64,000 nt of DNA from Mytilus edulis (taxonomy: Eukaryota; Mollusca; Bivalvia; Mytilida; Mytilidae), in assembly GCF_963676685.1 (NCBI RefSeq), contig NC_092347.1, positions 84,012,592 through 84,076,591 on the forward strand, given 5' to 3'. A program made the translations under genes and the position numbers. This document shows, piece after piece, positions 33,801-48,800 of the stretch. The notes beneath the pieces are model-generated. The model was not told the DNA's origin, did no database searches, and saw only the letters and a list, made by a program, of their open reading frames with translations. Every line of letters starts with the position of its first letter. Position 1 is the first letter of the stretch.

Positions 33801-36800
33801 CCCTACTTTTGTAGGTGGAGCATAAAGTGCTAAATAAGTATTAAAGTCTCAGGCTGTTGATAAAAGTTTTCACCTAAACTCATTTCTCTACAATGCATCA
33901 GAACAACTTTAAAATAATCTTTATTTCTGAAATGAACTATATAGGCCTACCCTGTGCATCTAACTTTTCAAGGCATTTCCTCACATGCTCCCATAAGATG
34001 TAGATATAGTACTTCTGATTTTCATATTCTATCCTTCCACCCAATCCAAACTCTTCTAAGAATAAGCTCAATACCATGTTATTAGCAGCCATTTCTGTTC
34101 TTGGCACACGACATAGGTATGGCATTTTGTATGCCACTGGATCACTAATCCACTCTAATTGCGCACGAATAAAGAAATGTTTGACCTCCAAAACCTTACC
34201 CTCCATCTGAATGTCACATAGATGACGATAAACCCACTCTAAATATGACTCTACTTCTAATTTGATTTCAACATAGGTCATTACAGACGTAAGATGAATT
34301 GTCCGTGGAGCTTCAATACTTTGTATTGGGTATGCTGATTTAGCCTTACAAATCTTGTAAAGTTCTTTAGCTTCTACAAGATAATTATTTTCCCCACAAG
34401 CAGTCAGTAATGCCCTTATCGTCCTCCTGTCTAGATCTCGGGATACATTTGCCTGGGAATGAACTTTGAACGTCCAGCAACCAGCATGAAAATCTCCACA
34501 TTCTAAAGCTCCTATAATTAGTCTGTTCAAATCTTCTATGAAATCTGGAAGACAAAAAATATAATTTTTATGATTGATAAGCAATTTTTTTCTCTCGTCT
34601 TGAGTTATATGAATACAGCATTACTTTATCTACTGTCTGAGATGAATATGGCAATACTTTATCTAGTGTCTAAGATGAATATAGCATTACTTTATCTTGT
34701 GTCTGAGATGAATACGGCATTACTTTATCTAGTGTCTGAGATGAATACAGCATTACTTTATCTAGTGTCTGAGATGAATACAGCATTACTTTATCTAAGA
34801 GTCTGAGATGAATATAGCATTGTTTTATCATGTGCCTGAGTTGAATATTGCATTGTTTAATCTTGTGCAAGAGTTTAATTGAGGCATAACTGTACCTTGA
34901 GTCGAATTGAATATGACATTACTTTATCTGGAGTGGAATTGAATATCAGACCTGCCAACTATCCCGATTTTCGCGGTATCATCCCGATTTTTATCCTTCA
35001 ACCCGAATCCCGATATCGGGATCGTAAAACTAGTCAAAATCCCGATTTTCACCAAATATACCCGAAAAAGTTATTGTTTACCGATTTTGAAGTTTTTCTT
35101 ATCAATTAAAAAAGATCTATAATTTTACCTGGGGACATATTATGGCAAGTTAACGACCCTACGCTAATCAACAGTCACATCAGGTGTCATAATTAGTGGT
35201 TGTATGTAATCAGATTACCTAATGGTTCGTATCAGTCCTCAAAATTAATTTGTATACACAAATTTGGTCAAACAGCCTTTCAATTTTAATCAATTTATCA
35301 TACAAGCACAATTTGCAACATTTGCCGTAGTTCCACAAAAAAATCACAATTAATAGAAAGATGAGAACTGTAATGAACTCTCAAGAAAACATCATTTATC
35401 TTGAAATCCGTTTTATTTTTGAAACCAGACGTTGTGTGTCTGTTGATTTAAAATCGACGCCATTTTGTACCTTCTACTGTGTTACTGTATAAGCCTCCGC
35501 CGGTAAGAGAACCTCTGAATACAAAGAAAGATAACTCAAATTTTATCAATTTTCTCATTGATACTGACAAGACCATAAGTAAGACTAAATCAAAATCTGT
35601 CTTCATCCTTCTAACTTTAGGACATGTAGTTTTAGGTCTTTTGAGTCAAGGATCATAGATAAGAAGGTCTTTGGATGCGGAAAAGGGGGGGTCTCTACTT
35701 TGAATCCTTTATTTTTAATGCCATTTTTCTCTTTTCTTCAGTTATTTTGTCAATTTTATAATTTATTAGTACAAGAATCATGCAAATAAAAGAAATCAAG
35801 GCCTACAAGCTCATCATTAGTATACCAAAAGAAAAGAGAAGAGAACTTAGACTATTTTAGGAGTAAAAAAACAATGCACACAGAAAAGTCGCTAAAATTG
35901 TAACCCTTAAAAAATCTGGTCGCGCGCTAAATCCCCCATGGAGATTTTCAAAAGTTGGCAGGTCTGGAATATCGCAGTTTTATCTTGTGTCTGAGTTGAA
36001 TAAGGCATTAGTTTATCTTGTGTCTGAGCTAGATAAAGCAATACTTTATCTTGTGTCTAAGTTGAATATGGCATTACTTTATCTGAGTCTGAGATAAATA
36101 TTTATTGCATTGTTTTTATCTTGTGTCCAAGTTGAAAACAGTTCTTTATCTTGTGTTTGAGTTGACTATAGTGTGTTTTATCTTGTGTTCAAGTTGACTA
36201 TGGAGTGTTTTATCTTATGTCGTAGTTGAAAACAACATCACCTTGTTTCACTAGCTTTTTTTCAAATCGCTTTTTGAGAAAAGGATTAAGAAGAAAAGTA
36301 CTATAATGACCTACTTACCAAAATGTTCGTTCAATTCGGGATCTGTAGAATATAAAATTTCAAATTAATTTTTCTATTTAATATATTAAATGTAATTCTT
36401 TCAAGTATCAATTTGATTCACTATATAATTTTACAGCTGTGAAACATCATCTTAACTTCAGGGACATTTTAATTAACCAATCTTATCAAAACAAATCCTT
36501 CTGTATATTGTATCTCAAACATTTGTCTCGTTATATTTTGTGGTTTTGCCACAGTCTGCTGATAGCCAATAGAACAATTTTATTTCATTGAACATTTAAA
36601 TTCATGGTTAACCTGTTCCAATGAAATCCACGAAAATTTGTATCCAACAAAAAACAAGAATGTGTCCCCAGTACACAGATGCCCCACTCGCACTATCATT
36701 TTCTATGTTCAGTGGAACCGTGAAATTGGGGTCAGAACTCTAATTTGGCATTAAAATTAGAAAGATCATATCATAAGGAACATGTATACTAAGTTTCAGG

Positions 36801-39800
36801 TTGGTTGGACTTCAACTTAAGCAAAAACTACCTCGACCAAAAACTTTAACCTGAAGCAGGACAGACGAACTAACGAAGAACAGACGGACAGACGAACAGA
36901 CGAACAGACCAGAAAACATAATGCCCCTCTACTATCCTAGGTGGGGCATAAAAAATGAATCCACAGTAGTAGAATATTTTGTGTTGACCTTTAACAAGTC
37001 TGGTGATGACAAACTACTTAACAGGAAGATTTCTTATTATAGGTTATACATACATTATTCCCGTGAAGTTTGGTCACCCTTGGCTAAACATAGGAAAACA
37101 TGAATGGGCACAAATAGGCAGGTGATGGAAATTTTAAACATGCATCATGTGATGGCAATAGACCTTGTCGCTATTTAGAAATCTGTGCAATGGAATTGAG
37201 AATCTGTGTCTCTTGAACTTGTTATGTCATTCAACAATCACTTTTCAATTGCTGCATCAGATTTTTTTTCTATACACATGGAAAAAAGTATTGCAACACC
37301 TTGATTTTTTAAAACTTGAAAAATCAGCCTCTTCTTTTGGATGAAATATAATAAAATATGTGTATAATATTATTGAAACATAGTTTATGATAACATTGGC
37401 ATTGAAACGAACAAAAAAATGTTTAAAAAAAATAAATTTATATAACCACAATTTTAATAACAAAATGAAGTGTTTTTTGTACAAATAAATGCATTTTACA
37501 ACTTTTACTGTAGTCGAACTTTACAATGTCAGACATTTCAAAATTAATCTTCAGATGACTGTTCACATCATGGTTGATCGTTATACGCCAAAGAATTAGT
37601 ACTTTGTGCGCAGCCTCCATTCAAACGGATAACCGCATCTTAACGTCTTCTGATTTCTGCCCTAAATCGATTAATTTGTTGCTAAGGTAGCAGCAACCAT
37701 TTCTGATGAAGGGCATTGTTTATTTCATGATGTGTTTGAACTGGGGTGTCCTTTCGCGCACTTTCCGCCCAATAGTGTCCCAAATATGCTCGATATGATT
37801 CAAATCCGGGCTACAATTGGGCCAAGGAAGATGAACCTAATTCCATTTGAACATTGGATCTTCCTCCACGATGCTAATTTCCAACTTTGGCGAGCTCTGC
37901 ACTATATTGGATATGGAAAACTGTGTGTCTGTTCGTTAGCAAGGGTCTCCAAAATGGTCTTATAGCACGATAACCAGTAGCGATGAGTCGATCTCGAACA
38001 GTTTTTGTTAAAAGGCTCCTGTATGGCCACCACTCTCTTTTTAGGATTGTCTTGTATGCAATGGGTTTCCTTCTGACCAACCTTCATTATGCTTGATTTT
38101 CCCTAATAAATGGTATAGGGGGTCTTTATTATCTCGGAAGGTCTTTAACAGCGTTTATTGCCTGATTTTTATTCTCAAAACGACTTATAGTGGAAGGTGA
38201 TGACCAACAATACGTGCAGTTGTTACAGCGACATCCCTGCTTCTCTTATGCTGATAATCTGCCATCTTGCTGCAGTTAAGAGTTGTCAAGGACCCATTAC
38301 AAGGTGTCAATCACATAACTTTAAAAACTTGGTTATTTAAAGTGTTGAAAACAATGAGGATAAAAACATCTGTTTTGCTGTTTACGGGTACAGTAGCTGC
38401 ATGTGCAGATAAAAACTGATCGAGTCGATATTTATTGATTAAACTCAGGTGATACTTAAATAATGTTTAACTAGTTCTATTTTACCAAATTATATCAGGG
38501 CTATTCCAGAAAAATATGTATGGGGGGGTTGGAAGGCACATTATATTAATAATACATGGGTGATGGGTATCAGAGCAACTTTTCACACTTTAACGCACTA
38601 TATTTCTCAATTACAATTGTCTGGGTGGCGGGTGCTGACAAAAACTGCCTTCCAACCCCATACATTTTTTTCTGGAATAGCCCTCACAAACAAATAAAAT
38701 GAATTTTTTTAATTTCAATTTCAATTTGGTGTTGCAATACTTTTTTCCATGTGTATATTATGACCTTAAAATTTTACAGGAACCTTTATGATGTCCAGTA
38801 ATGGCTGACAAATAGCCGTAACGTCATAGTGTATGCCTCTCTAATTACCTATATCATAAAACAAACAATGTAAACAAGTACTTACTGTTTTCAATGATAT
38901 CAAAACAACTGCCCAACACTTTTAATGCTTCTCTTGGTTTAGTGCTAGTCAAAAGCTGGTCAAACAGATCATGTAAAATGGAGATTTCTTGCTTCAACTG
39001 CTGAAGACCCATCTTGGCCTGTGCCTCCCAACCAAAATCTAAAAATTCAATTTAATTATTATTTAGTACAATAGCTTTATTCATACTTCAGTGAAGGAAT
39101 TTGGCTCATGTATTGTCAATACTATACAAAGAATGCATTGTGTTGACCTTAACATATCAGTTGATAGAAATTCATCTTATGCAAGTGCATGTTTATTTGT
39201 AAAACACCGATTGATTTTGAAACATTCAAATACGAAATTAAAGATGATTTTTTTCTTCTGTTTTTGTAGGGTTTTTATAACAAGTCAATTTTCAAACAGT
39301 TACAAACTTTCCCTATTGATTTTTCAACCCAAAATAGATTGCTATCTGCCACAGCTCCAATTAGAAAACAGGTTTACAGTATTTGAATTTTACTGAAGCA
39401 TATTGCAATGTATAATAATTAACTTTACGTACTAAAAAAAATAAATTTGTTAATAATTGCTAAGAAGAAAAGAATCTTAATTTTTTTTTATCCAAAATAA
39501 TATGTTTAGATTGAAGTGATACATTGCAATATAGAATATTTAACTTTACATAGTAAACAAGAATGTGTCCAAAGTACAGGGATGCCACACTCGCACTATC
39601 ATTTTCCATGTTCCATGGACTTTGGGTAAATATCTAATTTGGCATAAAAAGTAGAAAGATTATACTATAGGGAACATGTGTACTATGTTTCAAGTTGATT
39701 GGACTTCAATTTCATCAAAAACTACCTTGACCAAAAACTTTAACCTGAAGCGGGACAAACGAAAGAACGGACGAACGGAGCCACAGACCAGAAAACATAT

Positions 39801-42800
39801 TGCCCCTCTACTATCGTAGGTGGGGCATAAAAAAAATAAAATTGTTATCAAATTCTTTTTATGCCCCACCTACGATAGTAGAGGGGCATTATGTTTTCTG
39901 GTCTGTGCCTCCGTTCGTCCGTGCGTCCGTCCGTTCCCTTCAGGTTAAAGTTTGAGTGTGTCCAAAGTACAGGGATGCCCCACTCGCACTATCATTTTCC
40001 ATGTTCCATGGACTTTGGGTAAATATCTAATTTGGCATAAAAATTAGAAAGATTATACTATAGGGAACATGTGTACTATGTTTCAAGTTGATTGGACTTC
40101 AATTTCATCAAAAACTACCTTGACCAAAAACTTTAACCTGAAGCGGGACAAACGAAAGAACGGACGAACGGAGCCACAGACCAGAAAACATATTGCCCCT
40201 CTACTATCGTAGGTGGGGCATAAAAAAAATAAAATTGTTATCAAATTCTTTTTATGCCCCACCTACGATAGTAGAGGGGCATTATGTTTTCTGGTCTGTG
40301 CCTCCGTTTGTCCGTGCATCCGTCCGTTCGCTTCAGGTTAAAGCTTTTGGTCAAGGTAGTTTTTGAAGAAGTTCAAGTCCAATCAACTTGAAACTTAGTA
40401 CACATGTTCCCCATGATATGATCTTTCTAATTTTAATGCCAAATTATAGTTTTGACCCCAATTTCATGGTCCACTGAACATAGAAAATGATAGTGCGAAG
40501 TTCAGGTTAAAGTTTTTGGTCAAGGTAGTTTTTGATGAAGTTAAAGTTACATCAACTTGAAACTTAGTACACATGTTCCGTATTATATGATCTTTCTAAT
40601 TATAATTCCAAATTATAATTTTGACCCCAATTTCACGGTCCACTGAACATAGAAAATGATAGTGCGAGTGGGGCATCCGTGTACTATGGACACATTCTTG
40701 TTTAATCTATTTCTGACATTAGCATGCTTTTTTTCTTAATTAAAATAACAAGAATTTAATCAACACAGGGTAAAAAACCACATCTTGAAAAGATGTTCTG
40801 ACTCGAGTTTACAGTTTTCACCCATGCATGTTAAAGTACAACAAAGTAAAAAGTCGTGTTAAAAGTGCAAGTGTTAGTAAATTTGTTTCAAGATATCAAA
40901 CAAAGTGTTAAAATCTCAAATAGAAAATGTGTCTTTGTGATAACAATAGGAATATGTTTAGTATGAAAAACACTTTCAAAGTGGAAATACTGTGGATTCA
41001 TATTTTCCCAGGGTATCAATTTTTGTGGAATGAGGCAAAATTTCCTGGTTTTGTCAAAGTCTGCCTACAACCTCATAGAAAAAATTATAAATTGTTGAAC
41101 ATTCAAAAATTCTTGATTCGCCTGTTCCCATGAAAATTAGTTTCCAAACAATTAATAATGAATCCATAGTAATTTCTTAAACTTGAAGTGAAATTTGTTC
41201 AAGCACAAACATTAACATTATCCTACATTTTACTATATACCTTTCTCAGAACCGAACTCCAAATCAAACTTACGAAGATGTATGTTATATGCAGTTCCAA
41301 GATCTTTTACTTTCAGACAAATATTAATGGCTGTTATACAAGATAATGGTTTCCCAGATTCTGAATACTGATAAAATGGTACAGCATATTGAATAAGAAT
41401 TTTCATGATCTTATGTCCATCCATCCACCATTTCTTGTCTTCACAAAAGTACAGCAGTCGGTTACCAATATAAGATATTGACCGTCCATCAAACTTGGCC
41501 AGAACATCATCTTGTGATTCTGTGATATATTGGATCATTTTTAATAGAAAATCTTATTATAATTGTAAATATAAATTATGTAAATGATTATAATTGTAAA
41601 TATAAATTATGTAAATGATGATTGCTTGGTGTTAAATGCCACTTTCATCACTATTGTGTTATTTCATGGTGGTTAGTTTTTAATGGTGGAAGCTGGAGTG
41701 CATGGTGAGAACCCCCACCCTCTGGTAGGAAAGTGAATGAAGAAATGAGACCAGAAACAGTCAATTTGTTTTAAAAATTAATATTTACTACTTGGGAAAT
41801 TGTTTAACCTTTGGAGACAGCAGTGACCTTGTGATTTATTGGTGATAATGATAGATGAATGATCAACATGCAGTGGCAAATCCAAACATATTCCTTAGAA
41901 TGAAGAACAAGTAATATGGTAATATGAGTATGAACCTTCTTTGCTGTAGACCCACATATCATATGGAGCTAGTTTATTTCCTTTACTCTTGAAGCATATT
42001 TGACCTTATAATTAAATTATCGGTAAAAGTGAAATTAGACCTGCTGAATATGCACATACAAGTTATTAACCTTTGAGAAAAATGTGTATGCAAAGAATCT
42101 ACTAAAAACTTTGTCCAAACATCAAAACATATGAGTTGCTATGATTTGCTTCTGAAGCAAGTCATTCTATGAATAATTTTCAAGATTGTACACCAAAATG
42201 TTATAACCAGTTAGTAACTTTCATTAGAAGTTTTATTAAATTTAACCAAGGAAAAAATATAAATGGATCAACTTCAATGTCATTTTGATGTACTTACCAT
42301 AAATTTATCTTACAAGCAGCACATAATATTACCTTGTTGGTATTGTCTTAATAGGTGAAGCATGAATTTATTGAAAGCTTCCACCAATAGAGCTGAATTT
42401 TTCACATTTGTAAGGAACACCACACTATAGGCATCAATGTAGTAGGAGTTATCTAACTCTCCCTGCTGACACAGCTCTACAAAGGTTTCTCCTAATAAGG
42501 TCCAATTCTTTGTGTGGTAACAACTCTACAAAAATAAAATAATTTTAATCATACATTTTTCTTCTGATACTATGAATGTTTTAAGCTAGGAACTGTGCTT
42601 GACAGAGATATCTTATAAGTATTTTTTGACACATTTTGCAAAACATTCCTGTTTTTTGAATTTTGAACATTTCCCCTTAGGGCTATTCCAGAAAAAAATG
42701 TATGGGGGGGTTGGAAGGCAGTTTTTGTCAGCACCCGCCACCCAGACAATTGTAATTGAGAATTATAGTGCGTTAAAGTGTGAAAAGTTGCTCTGATACC

Positions 42801-45800
42801 CATCACCCATGTATTATTAATATAATGTGCCTTCCAACCCCCCCATACATATTTTTCTGGAATAGCCCTTAGCAAAAACATTAAACACAACAAATGAAAA
42901 TTTTAGACACAAATATTAATTATACAGTTGCAAAGAGTGATACAAATTTGAAAAATTTATTCAGCAGAGTGAGGAAAAATTGTTTTTTATTTTGTGATAT
43001 ATAGACAAAATGATGGCACTCTTTCCACTGATTAGCAAAAGAAACCCAATTCATTTAGATCCATCTAACCCAGGGTTAAACAGATAAACAGTTAACAGGA
43101 TGACTATATAATCAAGAATTTGTTCATCTCAAGGAAATCATTCATAATGCCATCAATACCTCACTGAGCCTACCTATAACACAAGGTTATACAAATTGTT
43201 AGACCAAGACATTAAAACTTCTGGTTCGTCTACTGTTTTCTGTTAATGTTTGGCAAAATAGAGGTCTATTACAAAGACGGTTTCTTACCTGTATTTTATG
43301 ATATAATGCTTTATAATTGTCAGTTGTTTTGATGCTGTCTTTTAATACTACTTCTCCCTCTTCTATCAGTCTTGAAGTATCAAAAGAGTCATCCACTTTT
43401 TGTTGGAACTGAAAGAAAACAATTAAGCAATGAATCAATGCCTGATAGACAGTGCTTTGCAAGAGTATTTATATTTATCAGATATTTATGGTTAATGAGG
43501 TGAACAATAATTTATATGCCCAACTAATTTACTAATAGAATGGATATGGTTAAAACTTTTTGATCCTTTTTGGATATGGTCAAAATTTATAAATTTATAA
43601 ACTCTCTAAGCTTACAAAATTATACCTTTATGCCTGAAGAAAGAATAAGTGTCAGCAGAAAATTGAGGTTGTTTTTTTAATTTTTCATATCAAATTTTCA
43701 TTAGGACCAAAGTCAAATATAACACATACTACATACCTGGTAAAGAACTATCCTGTTGGGGTTGATCAGTTAATGAAAGTGAGTCATAAGAATGCCCTCA
43801 CTCAGTGGTTAAATGGTTGTTGTTTGTTGCTATATATCACATTTGTGTTTTGTTCAGTAGTTTGTACATACATCAGGCTGTTAGAATTCTAGTTTGAATT
43901 ATTTACATTGTAATTTCGGGTCCTTTTACTGCTGACTATGTGGCATGGTGTTTGCTCATTGTTTAAGGCTGTACAGTGACCTACAGTTCTATGTCATTTG
44001 GTCTCATTGGCAATCATACCACATCTTCTTTTTTCAATACACATAGAATTGTTATCCTTGTTAGTGCCAATAACAATTTTGCCTGTTAACCCTTACTTTT
44101 CTTGTCATTTCCTCCTAAAAAAGATGCAACTGAACACTTCAAAGGTGCAAGATAGGGTATAGCAGGTTATTTTTCGCACGGTGTAAATTTTCAATTATTT
44201 TTGCGAATAGAACAAAATAGCTAAAATAAATTTTGCCAAATCTAAAGTGTATATGCAAAGACATTGATAACAGTTTTGAATCTGCCGAAATATTTCGTAT
44301 ACCTTATTCAATGAAAATCGTGAAATTTTACACCTGAGACAATAATTTGCTATACGGTATACAGTGTGCCTGCACCAAGTAATGCTTTTTTGACCAGGTG
44401 TTGTTCACTGTTTTGTCTTAATTTGTACTTTTTTTTCTAGTAGTAGGGTGCTGCTGATCAGTGTCTTTGTCTTATTAATATTTTTGGTGCTCTGTTATAC
44501 TTTTTGTACATTATAAATGTATAGATCCTTTTACTATGCTGGCAAAATAAAAGACATAAAAATCATTAAAAGTTTGGATATTTATTTTAAAAATAAAATA
44601 TAAATAGATGTTTTAATGCTGATGTATATTAACAGATTTAACAGTAAACCTGTAAAACAAACTTAAACAACCTTAGAATAGATTCTAAAATTTTACAGGA
44701 ACGAGGATTTGTCATTTCCAACATAAGTATATATTACACAGATGTGACATGTTTCTTATTGCACAATAAATCTTATCACTTGATTTAAGTGGATAATAAC
44801 TCAAGTTTCCTACACAGAACTTTAATTTTTGTTTTCATTTGATATCCATAATTATCTATCTTAAATTTAACCCTTCTTCTATAGAAGGTTTAGCTTTATG
44901 GCAGTTTTGATTTGTATGAGGACTTTCAGCTATGCTGGACTTACATCACAGCTATGTAAACCTGAATGACCATGCATCACATCTCTGAACAAGCATTTTA
45001 TATAAAGTTATCAAAAGGAGACTAAAATCCCTGAAAACCATAACTATTTTAGATTTTTAACTTTCAAGAATATTATTCTCAAATTCTTTAAGTTTCTTTA
45101 TGGTGTATGTTACCAATATTGGTACTGTTTAAATCTTAACATAAATAAGTTACCCTGAGCCACATAATTTGTACCCATTGTGGCATCATGAAGAAAAATT
45201 TCTGATTTCTAATGAAACTATAAACTTGCAGATGTTTTGTAATGTAGCGAAGCATGATTGACCTTCAGTTAACCTGTTTTGAGATGCAGTGAAGCATGAG
45301 TGACCTTCAATTAAGCTCAAACATAAATTCTATAAGTGCAACAAGTTATTAATAAGTGTAGACTACTAGATTGATACTGAAACCATGGTATTTGAGCAGT
45401 GAAACTGTATTAAGCTGCTAAACATTTGAGATGTTCAATGACTGATTGTTCAAACCCTTCTCTGTGATCTCAACATTATGTTTCTGTTTAGTTCAATTTC
45501 ATTTATAGCCTTAATGAGCACAGGTTAGAGTTTCTTCATGAAATCTATTTTTTTCCAAAATTCAGAATTGAGCATAAATATTTTTATCTAATTTGTTTTA
45601 AGGGACAATAACACAAAGTTGTGTGGACATGTAATTATTAACACTAAGCTAGAAACAGGATGAAATTCCTAGGAGACTCCAATATCTTTAATGTTTCTTA
45701 GCCTTGCACAATGATATGTATAAAATTCCATATGTATAAAATTCCATTATAATTTATCAATTATAACACAAAAAATAAGATTTCACACAGCATGCTACAA

Positions 45801-48800
45801 ACACATAAAATAAAGACTAACTTGACAAGTAAAAAAAAGCATTCAGCCATCCCAGGAAGAATGATTAAAAGGGCAAATACTCAAGAATATTATTTTGTAT
45901 TGTGGCAAATTGACTTATTTGGGTCAAATCAAGCTTATTAATTTAAAAACTGTGAATTCATATTTTTTGTGGATACTTATTTTTTTGTGGATTGAGGAAA
46001 AATAAAATTTCCATTAAGAATTTATTTTTGGTTTTGACATGCTCCATACAAGCCTACAGAAAATGTTCTTTGAAAATAGTTGAAATTGTTGTTAACTTAT
46101 ACTAGCAACAATTTGTATGCCATTAACTAATGAATCCACAGTAACAGAATGCAGAAGGTCAAGTTTGAGTTGCTGAATTACTTTTCATGTTGAGAGAGTG
46201 ACAAGCTTTAAAAGAAACTCTTCCTGGAATGGCAGAATAAGCAAAAATGAACACTAGTCCATCCAAATAAACCTAATGTAGATTTTCACCATCTGAATTT
46301 AGAAAGTTAAGCTGCAATGCATGACTCATAGTTGATGAAAATCTTATATTACTTTTATTTGGTATAAACTTAATATCAAGGTTTTTTAGTAGACCACAAT
46401 GGCTTTGCAGAAAAAAGCAAAAACATAAAAAATTTAGAAATACTAATAGAACATTGGTCTGCTCACATTTGCATATCTTAAAGATTCTTCTAGTTTCTTC
46501 AGACAACATTGCTGTCTTCGTACTTGGAACAGATGGATTAAACTCTTCCGCAACTGAAATATATATTTGTTTAAAAATTACAGTATGACCTATGACAATA
46601 ACTGTTTGCACAGAGCTTTAATTAAAGAACCTTAGTGAGCATGCTCACATACCCCTTTCTCCACATTGTCATTGGAGAAATTAAATAAGTGTAAGAAAAG
46701 AAAATTGTATAAGAAAAAATATTAAATAATAATTTCCAGTCAATATGCACATCTACATAGTATGTCCTTATTATCTAAAAAGGTTTCATGAAACTCGGTT
46801 GAAGTAGTACCTTAAAGCAAATAAGTTCAAAGAGGTGTAACTCCTAGAAAAAAAATTGAATCGTAATTTCCTGTCGATATGCACATCTACATAGTATGTC
46901 CTTATTATCTAAAAAGGTTTCATGAAATTCTGTTGTGTAGTTTCAGAGGAGTTGAGATGACAAACTGTTGAAGTAGTACCTTAAAGCAAATAAGTTCAAA
47001 GAGGTGTAACTCCTAGAAAAAAAATTGAATCGTAATTTCCTGTCGATATGCACATCTACATAGTATGTCCTTATTATCTAAAAAGGTTTCATGAAATTCT
47101 GTTGTGTAGTTTCAGAGGAGTTGAGATGACAAACTGTTGAAGTAGTACCTTAAAGCAAATAAGTTCAAAGAGGTGTAACTCCTAGAAAAAAAATTGAATC
47201 GTAATTTCCTGTCAATATGCACATCTAGATAGTATGTCCTTATATCAAAAAGGTTTCATGAAATTCTGTTGTGTAGTTTCAGAGGAGTTGCAATGACAGA
47301 CTGTTGCAGTAGTCCATTAAAATAACTGCATTTATCATTTTTCTCAGATTTAAAAGTTTCTGAATGAAACCTTTTTTTTTATCATAGCATCATTCTATTT
47401 GCGACAAAAGGTTTAAACAAGATAAGTTAATTAGGATAAAGTTAGAATGAACATCATTTAAATTGAAATATTCATTTAAATTTTTTGTAGTTCTTCTATT
47501 CTAAATATATACAAGTAGCAAAGATTCTTGACAATAAATGAATAAATCAAATTTTGAATTGATCTGGTTCATACAGGTTTCTTGTTTCTTGCTTTTTATA
47601 TATAGATTAGACTGTTGGTTTCCCTATTTGAATGGTTTTACACTAGTCAGTTTTTGGGGCCCTTTATGGCTTAGATGTAAAGTTGTCTCATTGGCAATCA
47701 TAACACATCTTCTTGTGTATCTTTACACTTACATTTTCATCCAACTGTTGTAGAAGGTGTGGTTCACACAGCTGTACCCATTTGTCTATATACTGATAAT
47801 ACATATTAATATTCTGCATTGACCTATGTAATAACATGAACTGCAACTCGTGAGCAGCTGTAGGAAAATTTGCTGACTTGGCATAGATCACAACCTGCCA
47901 CAAATACCTCAAATCTTCCTGACTTGAAAATGACCTGCAGAATATAAATCAAAGTTGTCTAAATTTAAAATTTATTATAAACTTTCAAATAAAGCTCTTC
48001 TTGAACAGGCTAATAATAAAATAAGACCCAGTTCGTTCCTCTCCATTTTTATTCAATTAAACCAGTTTCCCATTTAATTATTTTATTTAAATTAAAATAG
48101 GACTAGCAATATTTTTCTAATCTTAGTATTTTTCAGAGGCCAAATTCAAAACTGTGCCAAAAATAATAAAATTCTGGTTTTCATTGTTTTCCAGCAGGTT
48201 TAAGAGTAATGCATATATCCATGATAGTCTATCATTCATTGTAATAACAATTTACTTTGTACTTTATTTGACCTTTTGAACTTTTTGGGATTTGAGCGTC
48301 ACTGATGAGTCTTTTGTAGATGAAACTAATCCTGGTATCTATGATGAGTTAATCTACAGATAACAAATATGTAGTAAATATTACTGCAGATTATTTCTGA
48401 CTATATTATCTCATCACAAACAACATGTTCAAACTGACTTATTATCATTAAAATAATTTCCTCAAGTTAGCATTGATTCATTATTATTCCTAGTATACCG
48501 ATTTTCATAGATTTTGTGAATAAAGGTAGACCACCAAATAACATGTTCAACCAAGCATTTTTCCAAATAAAAATCTTGTCAATCTGAATGATTTTTACAT
48601 TATATTTTACCTGAGTAGTACACCAATAGAATCTGGTGTTAGTAAATCTCTCTGTGTCTTATTAATCATGTCAAATAGTCTCCATAAATACTCCCAGTAA
48701 TACTCCACTTTCTTCCCAACAAGACGAAATAGGACGTCACAAACTCTACAAAATCACAATTCATATCAATAAGTGTAATTCATCAATTCAACAGATTTAA

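Noticed and set aside
46273..46611. Alternative frame AEEFNPSVPSTKTAMLSEET over the exon at 46467-46553
   Set aside because: It reads well but does not match the phase-0 junctions of both neighbouring exons. The frame LRKSLIHLFQVRRQQCCLKK does.
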